Assembly: GCA_013399305.1 (NCBI GenBank)
Contig: VXAI01000096.1
Location: 3,171,358 to 3,235,357, forward strand
Direction: 5' to 3'
From: Rostratula benghalensis
Lineage: Eukaryota > Chordata > Aves > Charadriiformes > Rostratulidae
Length of the DNA stretch: 64,000 bases
A program made the position numbers and the translations under genes. The notes under the pieces are model-generated. The model had not been told where the DNA came from. It saw nothing but the letters and a program-made list of their open reading frames with translations, and searched no databases. Below are positions 53,701 to 63,024 of this stretch, piece after piece. How positions within the stretch are numbered: position 1 is the stretch's first letter; the number at the start of each line of letters is the position of its first letter.

Positions 53701-56700
53701 AGAGCAACAAGGTTTCCCCTCAGCTGAACAACCCCAGCTGCTCCTCGCAGGATTTGTGCTCCACACCCCTCTCCAGCTTCATTGCCCTTCTCTGGGCACC
53801 CTTCAGAATCTCAATGTCTTTCTTGTAGTGAGGGGCGCCAAACTGAACACAGTATTCAATGTGGGGCCTCACCAGGTCTGAGTACAGGGGACAATCACTT
53901 CCCTAGTCCTGCTGGCCACACTACAGGTCACATGCTAAGTTTTCGGCATTGCCTGAAAATTTTACATTGGCAAAATTCAAAAACCAAACTAAACTCTGGG
54001 CCAAATGCTTGGCCAACATATCACACTGATTGCAGCCAGCAAGAAAAAAAAAATCTTTTTAGGAAAGAAGCCAGGTTGTATCCTGCCACCTTCCTGACTC
54101 ATTCAAGGAAACAGATGCTAGCAAGAATACAGGCCCAAAGTGAATACCTACAGTATGTAAAACCTGTCAGCAAGCCCCTGCACTTCCCACCAAGGACAGG
54201 ACTGCACACTGCTGGTCACAGCAATGGCTCTGCATAGCACTATCAGTGAAATATCTCCAACATTTGCCTCCAGGATGATTTTCTAAGCATTTTCATAAAG
54301 CTGCCTCCATCTGCAAGCAGACCTGCTACAGAGCTGGCTGATGAGCCCCTCACAGGCAGGATTTAAAGGTGCAATAAATCGGAGCACAGGAGGGCAGAAA
54401 CACTCAGGAACTACCTTTCATAATACAATTCATCCTCCCAATTAGACAGCACAAGCACAAATCAGATAGAACTCAGAGTCTCTTACCTCGACTGTCTTCA
54501 GAGCCATTCTCCTCTGCTAGCAACCTGTCAAGGTGCTCCTGCAGATTCTGGAACGTCAGGTGCTTTCTAGGGAATAAACATGCACAGGAGCTCTTCAGAA
54601 AATTATACCCCCAAGTTTTAAAGAGTTGCAGCTCAGGCACACGTATCTGCACAGTCCTGCGCTATGAGACGTGAACTGGGAAGTTCTGTCAACCTGTGTT
54701 TCTTGTAATGAATCTGAGGAATTTGCTGCCCAGTGTGTTGGGGCAATGAACAAACCAAGGACCAAATCTGGAGTGAACAAGCAAAGTAGTTACAAAGGAT
54801 CTTGAAGTCTTCAGTCTGATTGGGAAAGAAGACGACCATACTGCAGTACAGTGGCAGGAAGAAACCAGCTGTACTACCAGTAACTGTGGACTACGACTTT
54901 GCTGCAGTTCAGCATCATGCAAACATGGCATAAGTCAGGGTTTGGGCTCCCCTCCCCCCCCAGTATTTCATAATACAAAAGAAGGGAGAAGATCACAGCA
55001 GCATCTGTAGCAGTTCAGACAAAGGTCAGGCTAGCCCAGCATCCTCTCTCAGACAACAAACAAAACCATTTTGTTTTCATACCAAGAAGTCTATCACAGA
55101 CACCCCTTGGGCCACTATTTTAGAGAACTTTCTCATACTGCCTTCCCCTCCTTCTCTCTTTTCAAGGCTACTTTACTTAGCTGTTCCTTGCACAAGAGCC
55201 ACTCCAGACATGTGACTTGCTCTTACCCATCCTCAAAACCACTGCAGCAATACAATATGCTTTTGAAGTTGGGAAGGGCAGAACCACATTACTCAAGATA
55301 AGGATAAATCACAAATTTATTCAGCAGCATAACAATTTTCCTTATCCTACATCCTTTTCTAACAATTCCTAACTTCCTACTCTCTTTTTCTTACTAAAGA
55401 CTTAGTATTCCTACTCCAATCTCATTCCTACACAGTAAAAATTAGCTCAGGGCCCATTATTTTATGCACAATGGCGAGATTGTTCACATTTCAATACATT
55501 ACTATGAATTTCCCTATGCAGAGTTTCATATAACATTTCATTACCTGGTCATTGTTTCACAACCATCTTAGATTTACTTTGTTCTAAACAGCTTTGTAAC
55601 AGCAGCAAACTTTTCCATCTCATACATTCTCTCTTTGGATACGTGGAACACAAGTTATGTTGCAGGACCTCCTTCTATGGTAAGAATCACTAGCTGCTGC
55701 TATCCCTGCTTCCCATTTCCAAAGTCATCTGTGGAACAACTCCTCACTTCTCCAGGACTCAGGATTTCCCTAAGACCGTGGTGAGAGACCTTTTGAAAGC
55801 CTGATGGATGTGGAAGTGCAGAAAAGTGGACTTAGAGAATCAGTTTTGGTTGGCATGAGGGAAGGTGGTTTCAGCAAAGCAGCTTAATCAGCCGCCAGCA
55901 TGGAGGAAGCGTTCTGGAAGGAGGTTGAGACAGCCAGAGAGATAGCAGAATCACAGGGATTGGAAGGGACCTTGAAAGATCATCCAGTCCAATCCCCCTG
56001 CCAGAGCAGGAACACCTAGATCAGGTCACACAAGGAACACATCCAGGCAGGTTTTGAATGTCTCCAGAGAAGGAGACTCCACAACCTCTCTGGGCAGCCT
56101 GTTCCAGTGTTCTGTCACCCTCACCGTGAATAAGCTTTTCCTCATATTTAAGTGGAACCTCTTATGTTCCTGACGTCTGCAGCGAGCTCCTCTATGAGGA
56201 ATTTAGGCCTCCGAAGACAAGATGTCATACCATAAAAGCTGCTCTCACATGGCAAATGTTACTTTCAAGGCCTGTTTGACTGCTGCTGGCCAAGCCCAGG
56301 GAAAAGGGTGGAAGGGAGGAAAAGAAGAAAGAGAGAGCAGTCCAACAATCTGTCACTTCTGTGCTTTCACGTCATCAATCACCGGGCAAAGAAATTAGAA
56401 ATACCCAAACCCAGAATGCTGCGGCAGATGGAATATTCCAAGGCATGCTGGCAGGAGAGCTTGTGGCAAAGTAACATGACCCACTTTACCTCCCCCGGCC
56501 ATAACCCTAGCTCACCAAGTGTGGAGAGGGCCAAGAGCTATTTTTAGCAGCTCTGAGCTCACACTTGAGCTGGCAGTACTAAGTATAGCTGGGGGAATGT
56601 CACCCCAGCCACTCTGCAGCTCCGCCAACCAGCAGGAACTACACGCCTGCCTCGCTCCACCACACTCATACCTGCCCTGAACCTGCCTGACTTGCCCCTG

Positions 56701-58561
56701 GCAAAACAGCTGAACGCAAGGGAAATCCTTCTCATCCAAAGCTACAAGTTGCTGGGCTACAAGGTGAAGGAGAACTAAAAACTAACAGAAGAAAACAGGT
56801 GCTAAGCAGGAATTTTGTGTTTCTTTTCCTTTGGTGACTCCTAATAATAAAAGTTCCGTAAGGTCCACCATGTGAGAAATGCATGGTATTCCATACATCA
56901 GCATGGAATAATAAACTACCACCTTCAGTTTACAGGGCACTGGCAACCTATTTTTCATTCTTCTACCTAAAACCCGTGCATTTTACACTTCCTTACACAC
57001 AGAGGGGGAACACAAACAATAAACGCCTACCTGCGTATTTATTTCAGAAATATTGCCTAGTGATTTTGTACATGGGGGTTTTAATGCAAAAAAAAAAACC
57101 CTCCGAAGAATCCTTCCTAGCAAGCCCTGCAGTGTGAAAAATCCATTAAAGGACAAGACCTCAGAGTCATTTCTGTAACAGGGGGCTGCTGTGCTTTTCA
57201 CAAAGATCAGTGTGTGGCACTAAGAGATCTTTCCTTTCACCGCAGTGCTGTGTATCTGGGGACTGACACATCATCGCTTGCCATCCAGCGAATGAGAAGA
57301 AGTCCGATACCTGTAAGCAGCTGCAGGCTGGTTCCCATCAGCATTGGTAAAGACACGATGCAGATAATCATTCAGCAGCCTGCTGTTTACGATCCCTTGT
57401 GAAAAAACAGAGAGGAAATAAGCTTATGGAGTCAGGAGGTAAAGCTCAAATGCTAATTTCATGGACAAGCAAGAAAATGGTAACTATGGGGGAACGAATG
57501 TCTAAGTTTGCAGATCAGCACGGTGGAAAACACAGGTTCAAGAAGTCATTCATTGTCTTGCTGTCTCCACTAGCAGCCCTGGAGTCAAGCATTACAGGGT
57601 GCATCTCTGCAACAAGGGCTCTTTCCAATGTGAGCTGCTCTCTGATAGCAAATGAGAGGCTAGAAATTGGTCCCCGCAGGTGGAACTACATCCTGCATCA
57701 GGAATTTTGCTGTATCTGGAAACACCAGATAAAGTAACCTCAAAAGCTGGAGGTGGGAATTTAATTTCATTTAAAAAAAATAATAATAAAAAAATCTTAT
57801 CACTCTTATCACTATTGCAATTTCTGACATCCTCTTCATGCCTGGGACGTTTTAAGTACCTACATCTCTTAACCGCACTGCAGAAGACACTGAGACAGAA
57901 CAGCTTGCAGATGCAGTTCATCTCATCTAACCCACAGCCCTCTTTAATGATGCATGCTTCACTTCAGCTTTCATCGTGCAAAACAATCCCCAGTGTCACA
58001 TTGATGCAGCACGCTTTATTCCTGGGTGCAGCAGTGCCCTCAAATGCCAGATTTGTGGTCTTGTAAGCACACTTCTGCTGGATTGGTGAGTCCAAGAAAA
58101 AAACAGACGGCCTAGCAGGTACTAAAAATTTCCCAGAAAAGGATTAAATTGAGAACTTGACAAGCTGTTCATCCTGGAAGGGGACCTCCCTGAATCAGAA
58201 GGGGCAAAAGCAGGCAATAGGACATTCTCCAGCCTCACAAGACAGGGCCGTGGGCCAAAGAATGGGCACTGTCATATGAGCTTCTGGAGTCCTTCACACT
58301 ACAGGAACATCCCTCCAAAAATCTCATCTCAGTTGAGGGATTTGCACCATTCCAGCCCCACCACACCTCACATAGCAAGGTAACTGCAACTGGAAGGGGC
58401 AGCTGATCTCAAGTGCATCAAGGGGCACTCTCCCAATTGGCAGTGGTCCTGCTTCTACACAGCACATACAGGCCCATACCTGTGACCTTGGACTTCTCTG
58501 GCTCAGTGCTCAGCCTGTAGTTCTTCCTCGAGAAAGCAGTCCCAGCACCTCTCGACGTCAT
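8764..58561 (-). CDS. RNF123: E3 ubiquitin ligase RNF123 (KPC1), complete coding region in 38 exons
   Basis: All 38 coding exons found join in phase to 1,308 codons including the stop, against about 1,314 residues in human. The start is ATG at 58561, chosen because the first residues ([17 protein letters not shown]) match the mammalian N terminus. Order of domains: a SPRY/B30.2 domain at roughly residues 75-260 ([58 protein letters not shown]), a long helical middle with acidic and Arg-rich linkers, and a C-terminal C3HC4 RING at about 1254-1292 ([20 protein letters not shown]) with all metal ligands present. In the family, KPC1 with KPC2/UBAC1 ubiquitinates cytoplasmic p27Kip1 and drives p105 NF-kB1 processing. 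Introns range from about 80 bases to 12.9 kb. AMIGO3 lies antisense in the largest intron. No broken exon was seen. Confidence 0.97.
10318..10387. repeat. Interrupted CA microsatellite
   Basis: Runs of (CA)n broken by cagacac and cacccag units, in the RNF123 intron upstream of AMIGO3. Open frames across it are artefacts of the repeat. Confidence 0.95.
11050..11450 (+). promoter_or_regulatory. AMIGO3: AMIGO3 CpG-rich promoter
   Basis: A CpG-rich region with several CCGCCC/CCCCGCCCC Sp1-type boxes ends in a perfect CArG box at 11419-11428, followed within about 30 bases by the probable first exon. No canonical TATA box; the AT core of the CArG box is the only AT-rich element in the right place. 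Confidence 0.55.
11419..11428 (+). promoter_or_regulatory. AMIGO3: CArG box CCTAAATAGG
   Basis: Exact match to CC(A/T)6GG, the binding site of serum response factor, inside an otherwise almost AT-free stretch. It could alternatively act as a TATA substitute. Confidence 0.5.
11450..11684 (+). other. AMIGO3: Probable AMIGO3 non-coding first exon
   Basis: GC-rich sequence ending in a good donor (agcacag|gtaggc at 11684/11685). Acceptors just before the start codon (ctgtacag at about 11886 or cctgcccag at 11902) would join it to the coding exon. Start of transcription is not visible directly. Confidence 0.4.
11907..13433 (+). CDS. AMIGO3: AMIGO3, LRR and Ig transmembrane adhesion protein
   Basis: A single-exon reading frame of 508 codons; human AMIGO3 is of similar length. 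The open frame extends upstream to 11769, but ATG 11907 in agcaccATG is chosen because a hydrophobic signal peptide follows (about residues 12-26, [10 protein letters not shown]). Domains: LRR N-terminal cap with Cys 39, 43, 45 and 52, six or so LRRs (LDLSHN, LHISHN, LDMSSN, LLLYNN, VYLSWN, LDLSSN), LRR C-terminal cap from NNPIRCSC to ENCS, one Ig domain about 290-378, TM helix about 389-409, cytoplasmic tail ending [12 protein letters not shown]-glycosylation sequons are frequent. In the family it supports homophilic and heterophilic adhesion and neurite growth, and replaces LINGO-1 in the Nogo receptor complex. The usual second Ig cysteine is Gly357. The gene is antisense within an RNF123 intron, as in human. 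Confidence 0.96.
   Translation: MSPWAPTDPLWARVVKLLLLFQLCDHGRAPRASLVPHSCPPACICTSDLLSCSRQTLQRVPRALPPTATTLDLSHNALTQLHDRWLAALPHLEALHISHNQIKDLSPQAFHNASYLRHLDMSSNHLHAVETHYFNALVSLEELLLYNNRITRVDENAFAKLSGLRKVYLSWNNLTTFPFHSVQGLGNYSLRTLDLSSNSLSSIPVEELAALPENIGNGLYLHNNPIRCSCQLYLMLQRWKQRGFSSVKDFFEEHTCKVSDNVPRSLIKFLKYSQMFENCSAGPEDVHPVPFPVMVGQTLLLACNTSLPATATTYMWISPHHEPIKHPGNSNRSLEVYHNGSLKIAVAKPWHSGVYVGLAINSPHNFSRLCEINVTVHYPKPDGETFSTGLTTLLGCIVSLVLVIIYLYLTPCRCLSCCKKPAPLSPPQECSAQSSILSTTPPTTDGPNRKVSANKHVVFLEPVRDSQNGKIRLALGEDFPDAKHPKVLQLKSDSESISSVFSDTPIVS
13434..14295 (+). other. AMIGO3: AMIGO3 3' UTR
   Basis: Sequence from the stop to just past AATAAA at 14274-14279. Three TAATCY/GGATTA motifs lie at about 14052, 14201 and 14231, the last part being markedly AT-richer than its surroundings. 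Confidence 0.55.
14274..14279 (+). terminator. AMIGO3: AMIGO3 poly(A) signal AATAAA
   Basis: First canonical AATAAA on this strand after the stop, followed by T-rich sequence (tatttttttaag). Confidence 0.6.
14296..22728 (-). other. RNF123: RNF123 intron remainder, no further gene seen
   Basis: Between AMIGO3 and the RNF123 exon at 22729-22813. I found only a CR1 fragment (18411-19010), A/T runs and short open frames lacking codon-like bias or flanking splice signals. A TATA-like ctatatatattagg near 17910 has no gene after it. Confidence 0.6.
18411..19010 (-). mobile_element. CR1 LINE, 5'-truncated
   Basis: Begins with catagaatggttaaag (complement of the CR1 3' terminus) and continues through the standard CR1 3' UTR and the end of ORF2 (dead). 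About 600 bases, inserted on the minus strand, hence same sense as RNF123. Confidence 0.92.
22907..22980 (-). mobile_element. Short CR1 3' end
   Basis: tcatagaatcatagaatgg followed by ctggaagggacatctagg and catctagtccaacctc. Only about 75 bases remain, 94 bases upstream (minus sense) of an RNF123 exon. Confidence 0.9.
26580..26635 (+). mobile_element. CR1 3' end remnant, plus strand
   Basis: gatctttaaggtcccttc and aacctgaaccattttatg match the CR1 terminus in plus orientation, followed by an A-run and A/T sequence. Confidence 0.75.
27795..28210 (+). mobile_element. Old, diverged CR1 ORF2 fragment
   Basis: Segments resemble the end of CR1 ORF2 in order: gatggacaatgggacacag, ttcaacaataaggag, aatatcagtcctggtcagg, and gaagtcacacctgaaatac. 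Many indels and stops; recognised by order of words rather than by a clean alignment. Confidence 0.5.
29655..29721 (+). mobile_element. CR1 3' end remnant, plus strand
   Basis: gttggagtcaatgatctta, gtcttttccaacctaactg and gattctatgattccatg form the CR1 terminus with its duplicated octamer-like tail. Confidence 0.85.
33655..33990 (-). mobile_element. CR1 LINE, 5'-truncated
   Basis: Runs from tctatggaaaggacc through the CR1 3' UTR (ggttgctcgaagccccatcc, tgttccagtgtctcaatacc) to gcaatgaggtctc. Lies in an RNF123 intron, same strand as RNF123, 145 bases upstream (minus-strand sense) of the 34135 exon's downstream neighbour. Confidence 0.9.
35443..38005 (-). other. RNF123: RNF123 intron, AT-rich centre
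   Basis: About 36.0-36.4 kb is AT-rich with aaaaataattaaaatc-type sequence. Nothing is recognised as gene or mobile element. Confidence 0.6.
51012..51230 (-). mobile_element. CR1 LINE 3' end
   Basis: tcatagaatgatagaatc then ctggaagggaccttcaaagg and the CR1 3' UTR subfamily with cctccccttgaatacctcc. About 220 bases. Confidence 0.9.
53371..53925 (-). mobile_element. CR1 LINE, 5'-truncated
   Basis: Starts tcatataatgacataattg and carries the CR1 variant 3' UTR (aacacctttaagatcacc, tgaggccatttcctcttgtc) and ORF2 end up to ccctagtcctgctggccac. Lies about 235 bases from an RNF123 exon. Confidence 0.9.
54567..58479 (-). other. RNF123: RNF123 introns 1-2 of the coding part
   Basis: Contains the small exon 57311-57395 and the CR1 at 55946. 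55.3-55.6 kb is AT-rich. No further gene seen. Confidence 0.6.
55946..56175 (-). mobile_element. CR1 LINE 3' end
   Basis: gaatcacagggattggaagg and atcatccagtccaatccccc through cagcctgttccagtgttctg to ggaacctcttatgttcctg. Terminal octamers are partly lost. Confidence 0.88.
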
Positions 58562-61069
58562 TCTTCACAGGCACAACTTCCAGAGTGATCATAAGACAGA
58601 CACACGCCTAGAACAAAACCTGCTGGGGAGGATGCTGCCTTTAGACTTCTTCCTTTCTTGGAGGTTGATGTACCTGGATTGAACAACAGGGAGATGACAA
58701 AAAATAGCCAGAGCCCTTGCAATAACATCATACAAGAGCCCAAAGCCAACTAACTGCAACCCTGCTTTTAGTCCCACCTGTCCAACAGCTCAAAATCTTC
58801 CCAAAGCAGGCAAAGAATTCAGCCACACTCCAGACAGCCACAGGCAGAACCAAGTCAGAACCACAGGCAACCTTTCCACTGTGTTTGAGGGAGAAGCATC
58901 GAACCAGCACAGGGCCACAGCTACCACCACTGCCAAAACTGGCAAATACATCGCATTTCTACTCATGTCCCAGTGAGACACTTCTGCCTTTATCTCCCAC
59001 ACTGTATTCTTTAAGATGGGGATACACACTTGGTTAACCTTCTTTTTAACAGGCTACTAGATTATTTTGCTATCCAAAACAGAGAGGGAGAAGAAATGAG
59101 ACAAATGCAGTTGAACTGGACTACAGAATAATATCATTGACTACAAAGCAAGAGACCCAGCTGTCACTTTTATAGGGATGTAAGTAGAAGTATAGAAAAG
59201 TGTTTACAGGTGAAAACCTATCACGAGACTAAAGATTCATGATTCCTCCAAGTATCACTAGAATGCAGAGGATGCTATCAAAGCTCACCTGACATGTGCC
59301 ACGAGAAAAAAGAATAAATTCAGGTTGCTAGTTCCACTCAGCTTCAAAATGTTAGGTTACATCCCTCTCCTGTTTCTGACTGCCCTAATAGCCCCAAAAG
59401 CCAGAGACATCACTGGAAGTCTCTCTCATTCACTACACAGCTGTCTGACAAACTGCTTTGTGACACAGAGCAACAGGAAGATGCAACAGGAGCAAAGGCT
59501 GTGGGAATTAAATGCTCGCTGGCAGTCTCATACAGTGCAGAAACTAAGGAGAACCCAAAAATATGTTAGTGAACTTGGTAAGTGACACCAAAACTCCACT
59601 GGCAGAAGATCACCTAAGCTTCAGCTAGGCTTAGGAAATGATTTCCTAATGCCTGATTTCCTCAAGGCCACCCCAGCAGTGGAGCAGCACTGCCCAGCAT
59701 CCCTCTTGCAGAACTGTCTAGCAAAACCACAAAAACTAAGCCAAAACTAGCTTGGATGTATGGCCCTGAACAATCTGCATCAGAGACTCAAAACAAGAAA
59801 TAAAATAATAAAACTATAATCAGAAATACATCATTTACTACCAGAGCGGACCAGACAGCACAATGTATGCTATCCTTAAAGTATTTTAAATGTGAGAGAC
59901 ATGATTTCACCTCTATCAGGACAAGTTAAATACACCCAAAAGTGCCAGGGAGTGCCCCTAGGTTCTTCCCCAAGGGTGGCCAGTCTGGTACCTGCACTGC
60001 TGAAACAACCTGAATGCCCATGCAGAGAGTGCAGTACAGCCACACCAGCACCCTACATACAAGATGCACTTTTTGGCACTACTGCAAGTGCCAGGGTTGG
60101 GGTTGTTTTGGGTTGTGTGTTTGGTTGGTTGGGGGTTTTGTTTTTTTGTCCCCCCCCCCCCCAGTTGGAGCAGATGCTGCTTTCAACAGGTCAGAGAAAA
60201 GGCAGAGCAGAGGGGCACAAACACGTGCCATTCGCAAAACTGGCCCCAGCAGCTCTGGCAAAGACTCCCAGCTCTGAGCCTGGCCATGGGTTAAACTCCC
60301 TTCTCTAGGCAATGGCAAAGAGCTTCCAGCAGAAGGGCAGAATAAACAACACGGGGGAGCCGTCAGGAGGCAGGCAAGGAGGCTGAGAAGGTGGGCCAGC
60401 AAACACAGCTTGGTCCGGCAGCTGCTGATGGGCTCTCACCAGGGACCGGGGGTGAAGCCGGCAGGGAGGCAGCAAAGGCCCCGCGCCCCTCAGGAGGCTT
60501 CTCTGCCTCCATTGCTGTGCCCCCCCCCGCCCCCACCACCAACAACCTGGCAGCACCCCCAAACCAGAAATACTGGGCAGTGTTGCCCAAATCCAGGGAC
60601 TGACCCTAAAATCAGGCACATCCCACAGCACCCTCAAAGCTGGTGGCATGCCCAATGGCAACCCCAAAGCCAGAGACACCCCCTAAACCGGACAGCACTC
60701 CCTGCAGCCACAGACACCCTCCACCCCCCAAACCGGTGGTACTCTCCATGCCCTACAAACCGGGCAGGGCTCTCTGTACCCAAAACACCCCCAAACCCGG
60801 CGTCGACACTATACCTGAGCCCACAACCCCGAAAGCTCAGAAACCCCCGAACAGGCGCGGAAGCTCCCCCCAGTCGGGCACCTCCTCCCTCCCGACACCG
60901 GACGACACTCCCCAAGACCGGCCGCACGCCCGAGACCCCTCAGGCCCGTCCCTCAGCCCCGCGACGGCAAGAGCAGCCCCCGGGCAGGGCCCCGCAGGGG
61001 TCCCGCACTGCCGGGACTGGGCAAAGGGGGAGCCTGGGGCGGCCCAGGCCCGGCAGCCGCCGCACTCAC
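58562..61069 (-). other. RNF123: RNF123 5' leader and first intron
   Basis: Upstream of the ATG in minus sense. Possible acceptors for the 5' UTR lie at ttttgttctag, 49 bases before the ATG, and farther up at gttcaatccag. A run of 13 C at 60150-60162 sits beside gttttgtttttttg. 60.4-61.07 kb becomes progressively GC-rich, entering the CpG island. Confidence 0.5.
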
Positions 61070-61330
61070 CACCGGCCCGGCCACACCGCCGCCGCCGCCG
61101 CCGCGCTACGGCGAGCCGCGAGGGCCATGCCGGGCGGGCGGGTGCGCCCCGCGTTGCCGGGAGACGGGCGGCGGCGCCGGGCAGGCCGCAACGCGAGACC
61201 CGCTCCGCGCTCAGGCCGGGCCGGGCCAGGCGGCCCTCCCGGGGGCGAGGGCAGAGACCACCGGTCCCGGGGGTGGGTGTGAGCTTCCCCCGGGAAAACT
61301 GACCGGCCTTTGGAGCCGGCGAGCCCCAAG
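60850..61330 (-). promoter_or_regulatory. RNF123: RNF123 CpG-island promoter and probable exon 1
   Basis: Very high CpG density. A perfect minus-strand donor (ccggtg|gtgagtgcgg) at 61069/61070 suggests a non-coding first exon from 61070 to somewhere below about 61300. That exon has a (GCC)n run at about 61087-61103 and an upstream ATG in a strong context (gcATGGCC, about 61130) that would read MALAARRSAAAAAAVW before the splice. The true start is taken as 58561 from homology, so this is a potential upstream reading frame. Confidence 0.55.
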
Positions 61331-61385
61331 CGCACGGCTATGGCTCTGGGCAGCCGGCCAAAGCCTGCCCGCCAGGAGGGAAGGT
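61121..61385. repeat. Duplicated block, CpG-rich copy at the RNF123 promoter
   Basis: This block aligns with 63025-63240: agggccatgccgggcgggcg against gaggccatgccaagtgggca, gggtgtgagcttcccccggg against gtgtgtgagcttccccagag, and ctgcccgccaggaggg against agcctgccaggaggg. Most differences are CpG here against TpG or CpA there. Confidence 0.7.
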
Positions 61386-61625
61386 GCTGCCGTGGGACGG
61401 CCCTGAGGCCGCCTGGCTACCAGTGCTGGGGCTACTGGTCTCCGGTGCTGGGGAGTCGCAGCAGGACCCCCATGGCAGCCGGCTGGCGGTGCTGGGGCTG
61501 ATGGTCCCGGGTATTGAGGAGCTGTGAGTTGGCCCCAGCCCCGACAAGAAATCCAGGGTGGAGTGTTGGCAACTTATCCCTCCTGCTCTGCCTGCTCCCT
61601 GGAGAAAGCCAGTGACTGGCAACAC
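61338..61625 (-). pseudogene. Decayed copy of the Ser/Pro-rich tail gene found at 63.4 kb
   Basis: The minus-strand translation holds PGTISPSTASRLPWGS and PAPETSSPSTGSQAASGPSH, matching the PGTSSPSMVPQLQSES-type unit of the gene at 63421-64000. At DNA level gtgctggggctgatggtccc and gtgctggggctactggtctc match the atgctggggctgctggttcc and tggtcccggttactggggag words of that gene. The Arg-rich half of the unit is missing. No start or splice signals are visible, so it is probably a fragment. Confidence 0.5.
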
Positions 61626-61794
61626 AGTAGCTGTGCCTCACACTGCCCTGCTGTCCTCACATGATACAGTCTGTAAGACTTCAGGTGTGCTGCGGTGTAC
61701 CCAGCACATCTCACAGCAACAGGCTGAGGGCCCTTGCTAGAGCCTTGGTGTGTCATCCCTTGGCTTATCATGGGCAAACCTGACAATGCCTCCC

Positions 61795-62210
61795 TCCCCC
61801 ATCAAGCCCATTTGAAAGCTGTGTCAGTGACTGCTGCTAGCTCACGAGCAAAGACCATTTTTTTCCTTTTGAGAAAGATGAACCCCATCTGATGCCAGCA
61901 CGCCTGGTGCTGTGTAGGCCATCCAATTCTCAAGAAACCCAAAATTATGATGGTGACACCAGTCAGGGAGCCATGTATTAACAGACTGAGTGCCTCTGCT
62001 TCTTCCAATGTCACTGCTCACAACTGGAAGAAGAAAAAATAACCTGCTCCCCAGATTCCCTTACTAACCACCCCAAAGCCCTGAAGTCTCTTTCCATCAC
62101 CCTTGGGCTACATGTTGTGACTTCATTGCCACTCACATGGAAGATCAGCAGTGGGTAATAGTCTAAGGGCTGTACCAGGCCATAAAGTTTCCTAGTGATG
62201 TCCCTAACCC
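61795..62210 (-). mobile_element. Dead SGNH-esterase-like ORF1 segment of a CR1-class LINE
   Basis: Minus-strand translation in broken frames gives, in order, DITRKLYGLVQPLDYYPLL, FHVSGNE, SPRVMERDFRALGW, then NFGFLENWMAYTAPGV, LASDGVHLSQ and, after a frameshift, VFARELAAVTDTAF. This is the order of blocks in the esterase domain carried by ORF1 of CR1-type LINEs, ending in the catalytic Asp-x-x-His (DGVH). At least two frameshifts and an in-frame stop make it non-functional. Family from memory, not from a search. Confidence 0.6.
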
Positions 62211-62279
62211 AGGCCCCAGGAAGGCCGCAGACTTCCCTAAGATGCTAGGCCCTATGTTACCCAGAGAAGGGAGTTGCCT

Positions 62280-62442
62280 ACAACTATATAACCTTTCTTT
62301 TATTCCTCGATGAGGTGGTCATTATACAGTGCAGTAGGCATTTCTGGTTCTTACAACTCTTCTGGTGTAGTTGGACCATCATCAACATCATCTATTGGCT
62401 GGCCTGCCACATCCAGAGACTCATTCCTGGAGCAGCAGGTAT
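62280..62442 (-). other. Possible orphan 3'-terminal exon
   Basis: On the minus strand a good acceptor (cctctgtgcctcccag) ends before 62442, followed by an open run of 29 codons ending PIDDVDDGPTTPEEL and a TAA at 62351, then AATAAA at 62299-62304. I do not recognise the product. No matching upstream exon was found before 63.4 kb, so it may be a relic. Confidence 0.3.
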
Positions 62443-63024
62443 CTGGGAGGCACAGAGGCATATGGGCAGATGAGGTGAACAAGGAGGGGGCCCGCTTGCT
62501 GCCCCCAACACAGACTTGCCTCCATTCACAGCTTTCCATTAAGCCACCGCCTTCACCCTGGTGAGGGGAGGATATGTGATCCCTTTGATGTTGAGTTTAT
62601 CCTGATGTCTGTCCCTGTTTCTCTCTCAGGGAGGTCAAAGCATGATTCCACTAATGAACTTCTTTCTTGCGCTCTCTGATGCTCCTTAGCGTTTCTCTCT
62701 GACCAGGCTGAGCAGGTCACCCATGTAGTCACACCTCAGACACTCTCTCCAGCCAGACACCTGGGTGGGTCTACGTTTCCATAGTGCTACAACTATTCTA
62801 GCAAGGACAGAGGAGGAAGCTTTGGGCTGGATGGAAGCAATAGCTAAGCTCCCTCTCACCAGATGAACTTGCTTCTTGAGCTGGAAGAGTTTCAGCACTG
62901 TTCTTGCAGGCCCTTATGCACAAATGCTCTGGCAGACATTTCACATTATAGCTATCTCCAAACCAGAGCAGTTGAAGCATGTGGAAAGTGGCAGGGCACA
63001 GGGTACATGGTGCCAGGAAGGGAG
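62443..63024. other. Intergenic, nothing recognised
   Basis: No splice-bounded frame, RNA gene or clear repeat was identified. Confidence 0.5.

Larger units (their letters stand above)
46821..58561 (-). other. RNF123: RNF123 exon block 1-12: N terminus, SPRY domain
   Basis: Coding exons in transcript order: 58480-58561, 57311-57395, 54487-54566, 53039-53136, 51790-51844, 51402-51487, 50457-50543, 49862-49929, 48848-48984, 48018-48124, 47078-47182, 46821-46946. Each is bounded by AG and GT on the minus strand and phases agree throughout. The SPRY domain is spread over exons 4 to 10. Exon 9 uses a gtgtgg donor and exon 6 a gtagag donor, both usable but not strong. Confidence 0.93.

Noticed and set aside
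60410..61282. 290-codon plus-strand frame in the RNF123 CpG island
   Set aside because: Low-complexity Pro/Arg frame antisense to the promoter, no start context or splice support.
62310..62564. Plus-strand frame opposite the orphan exon
   Set aside because: Shadow of the minus-strand frame, with no signals of its own.
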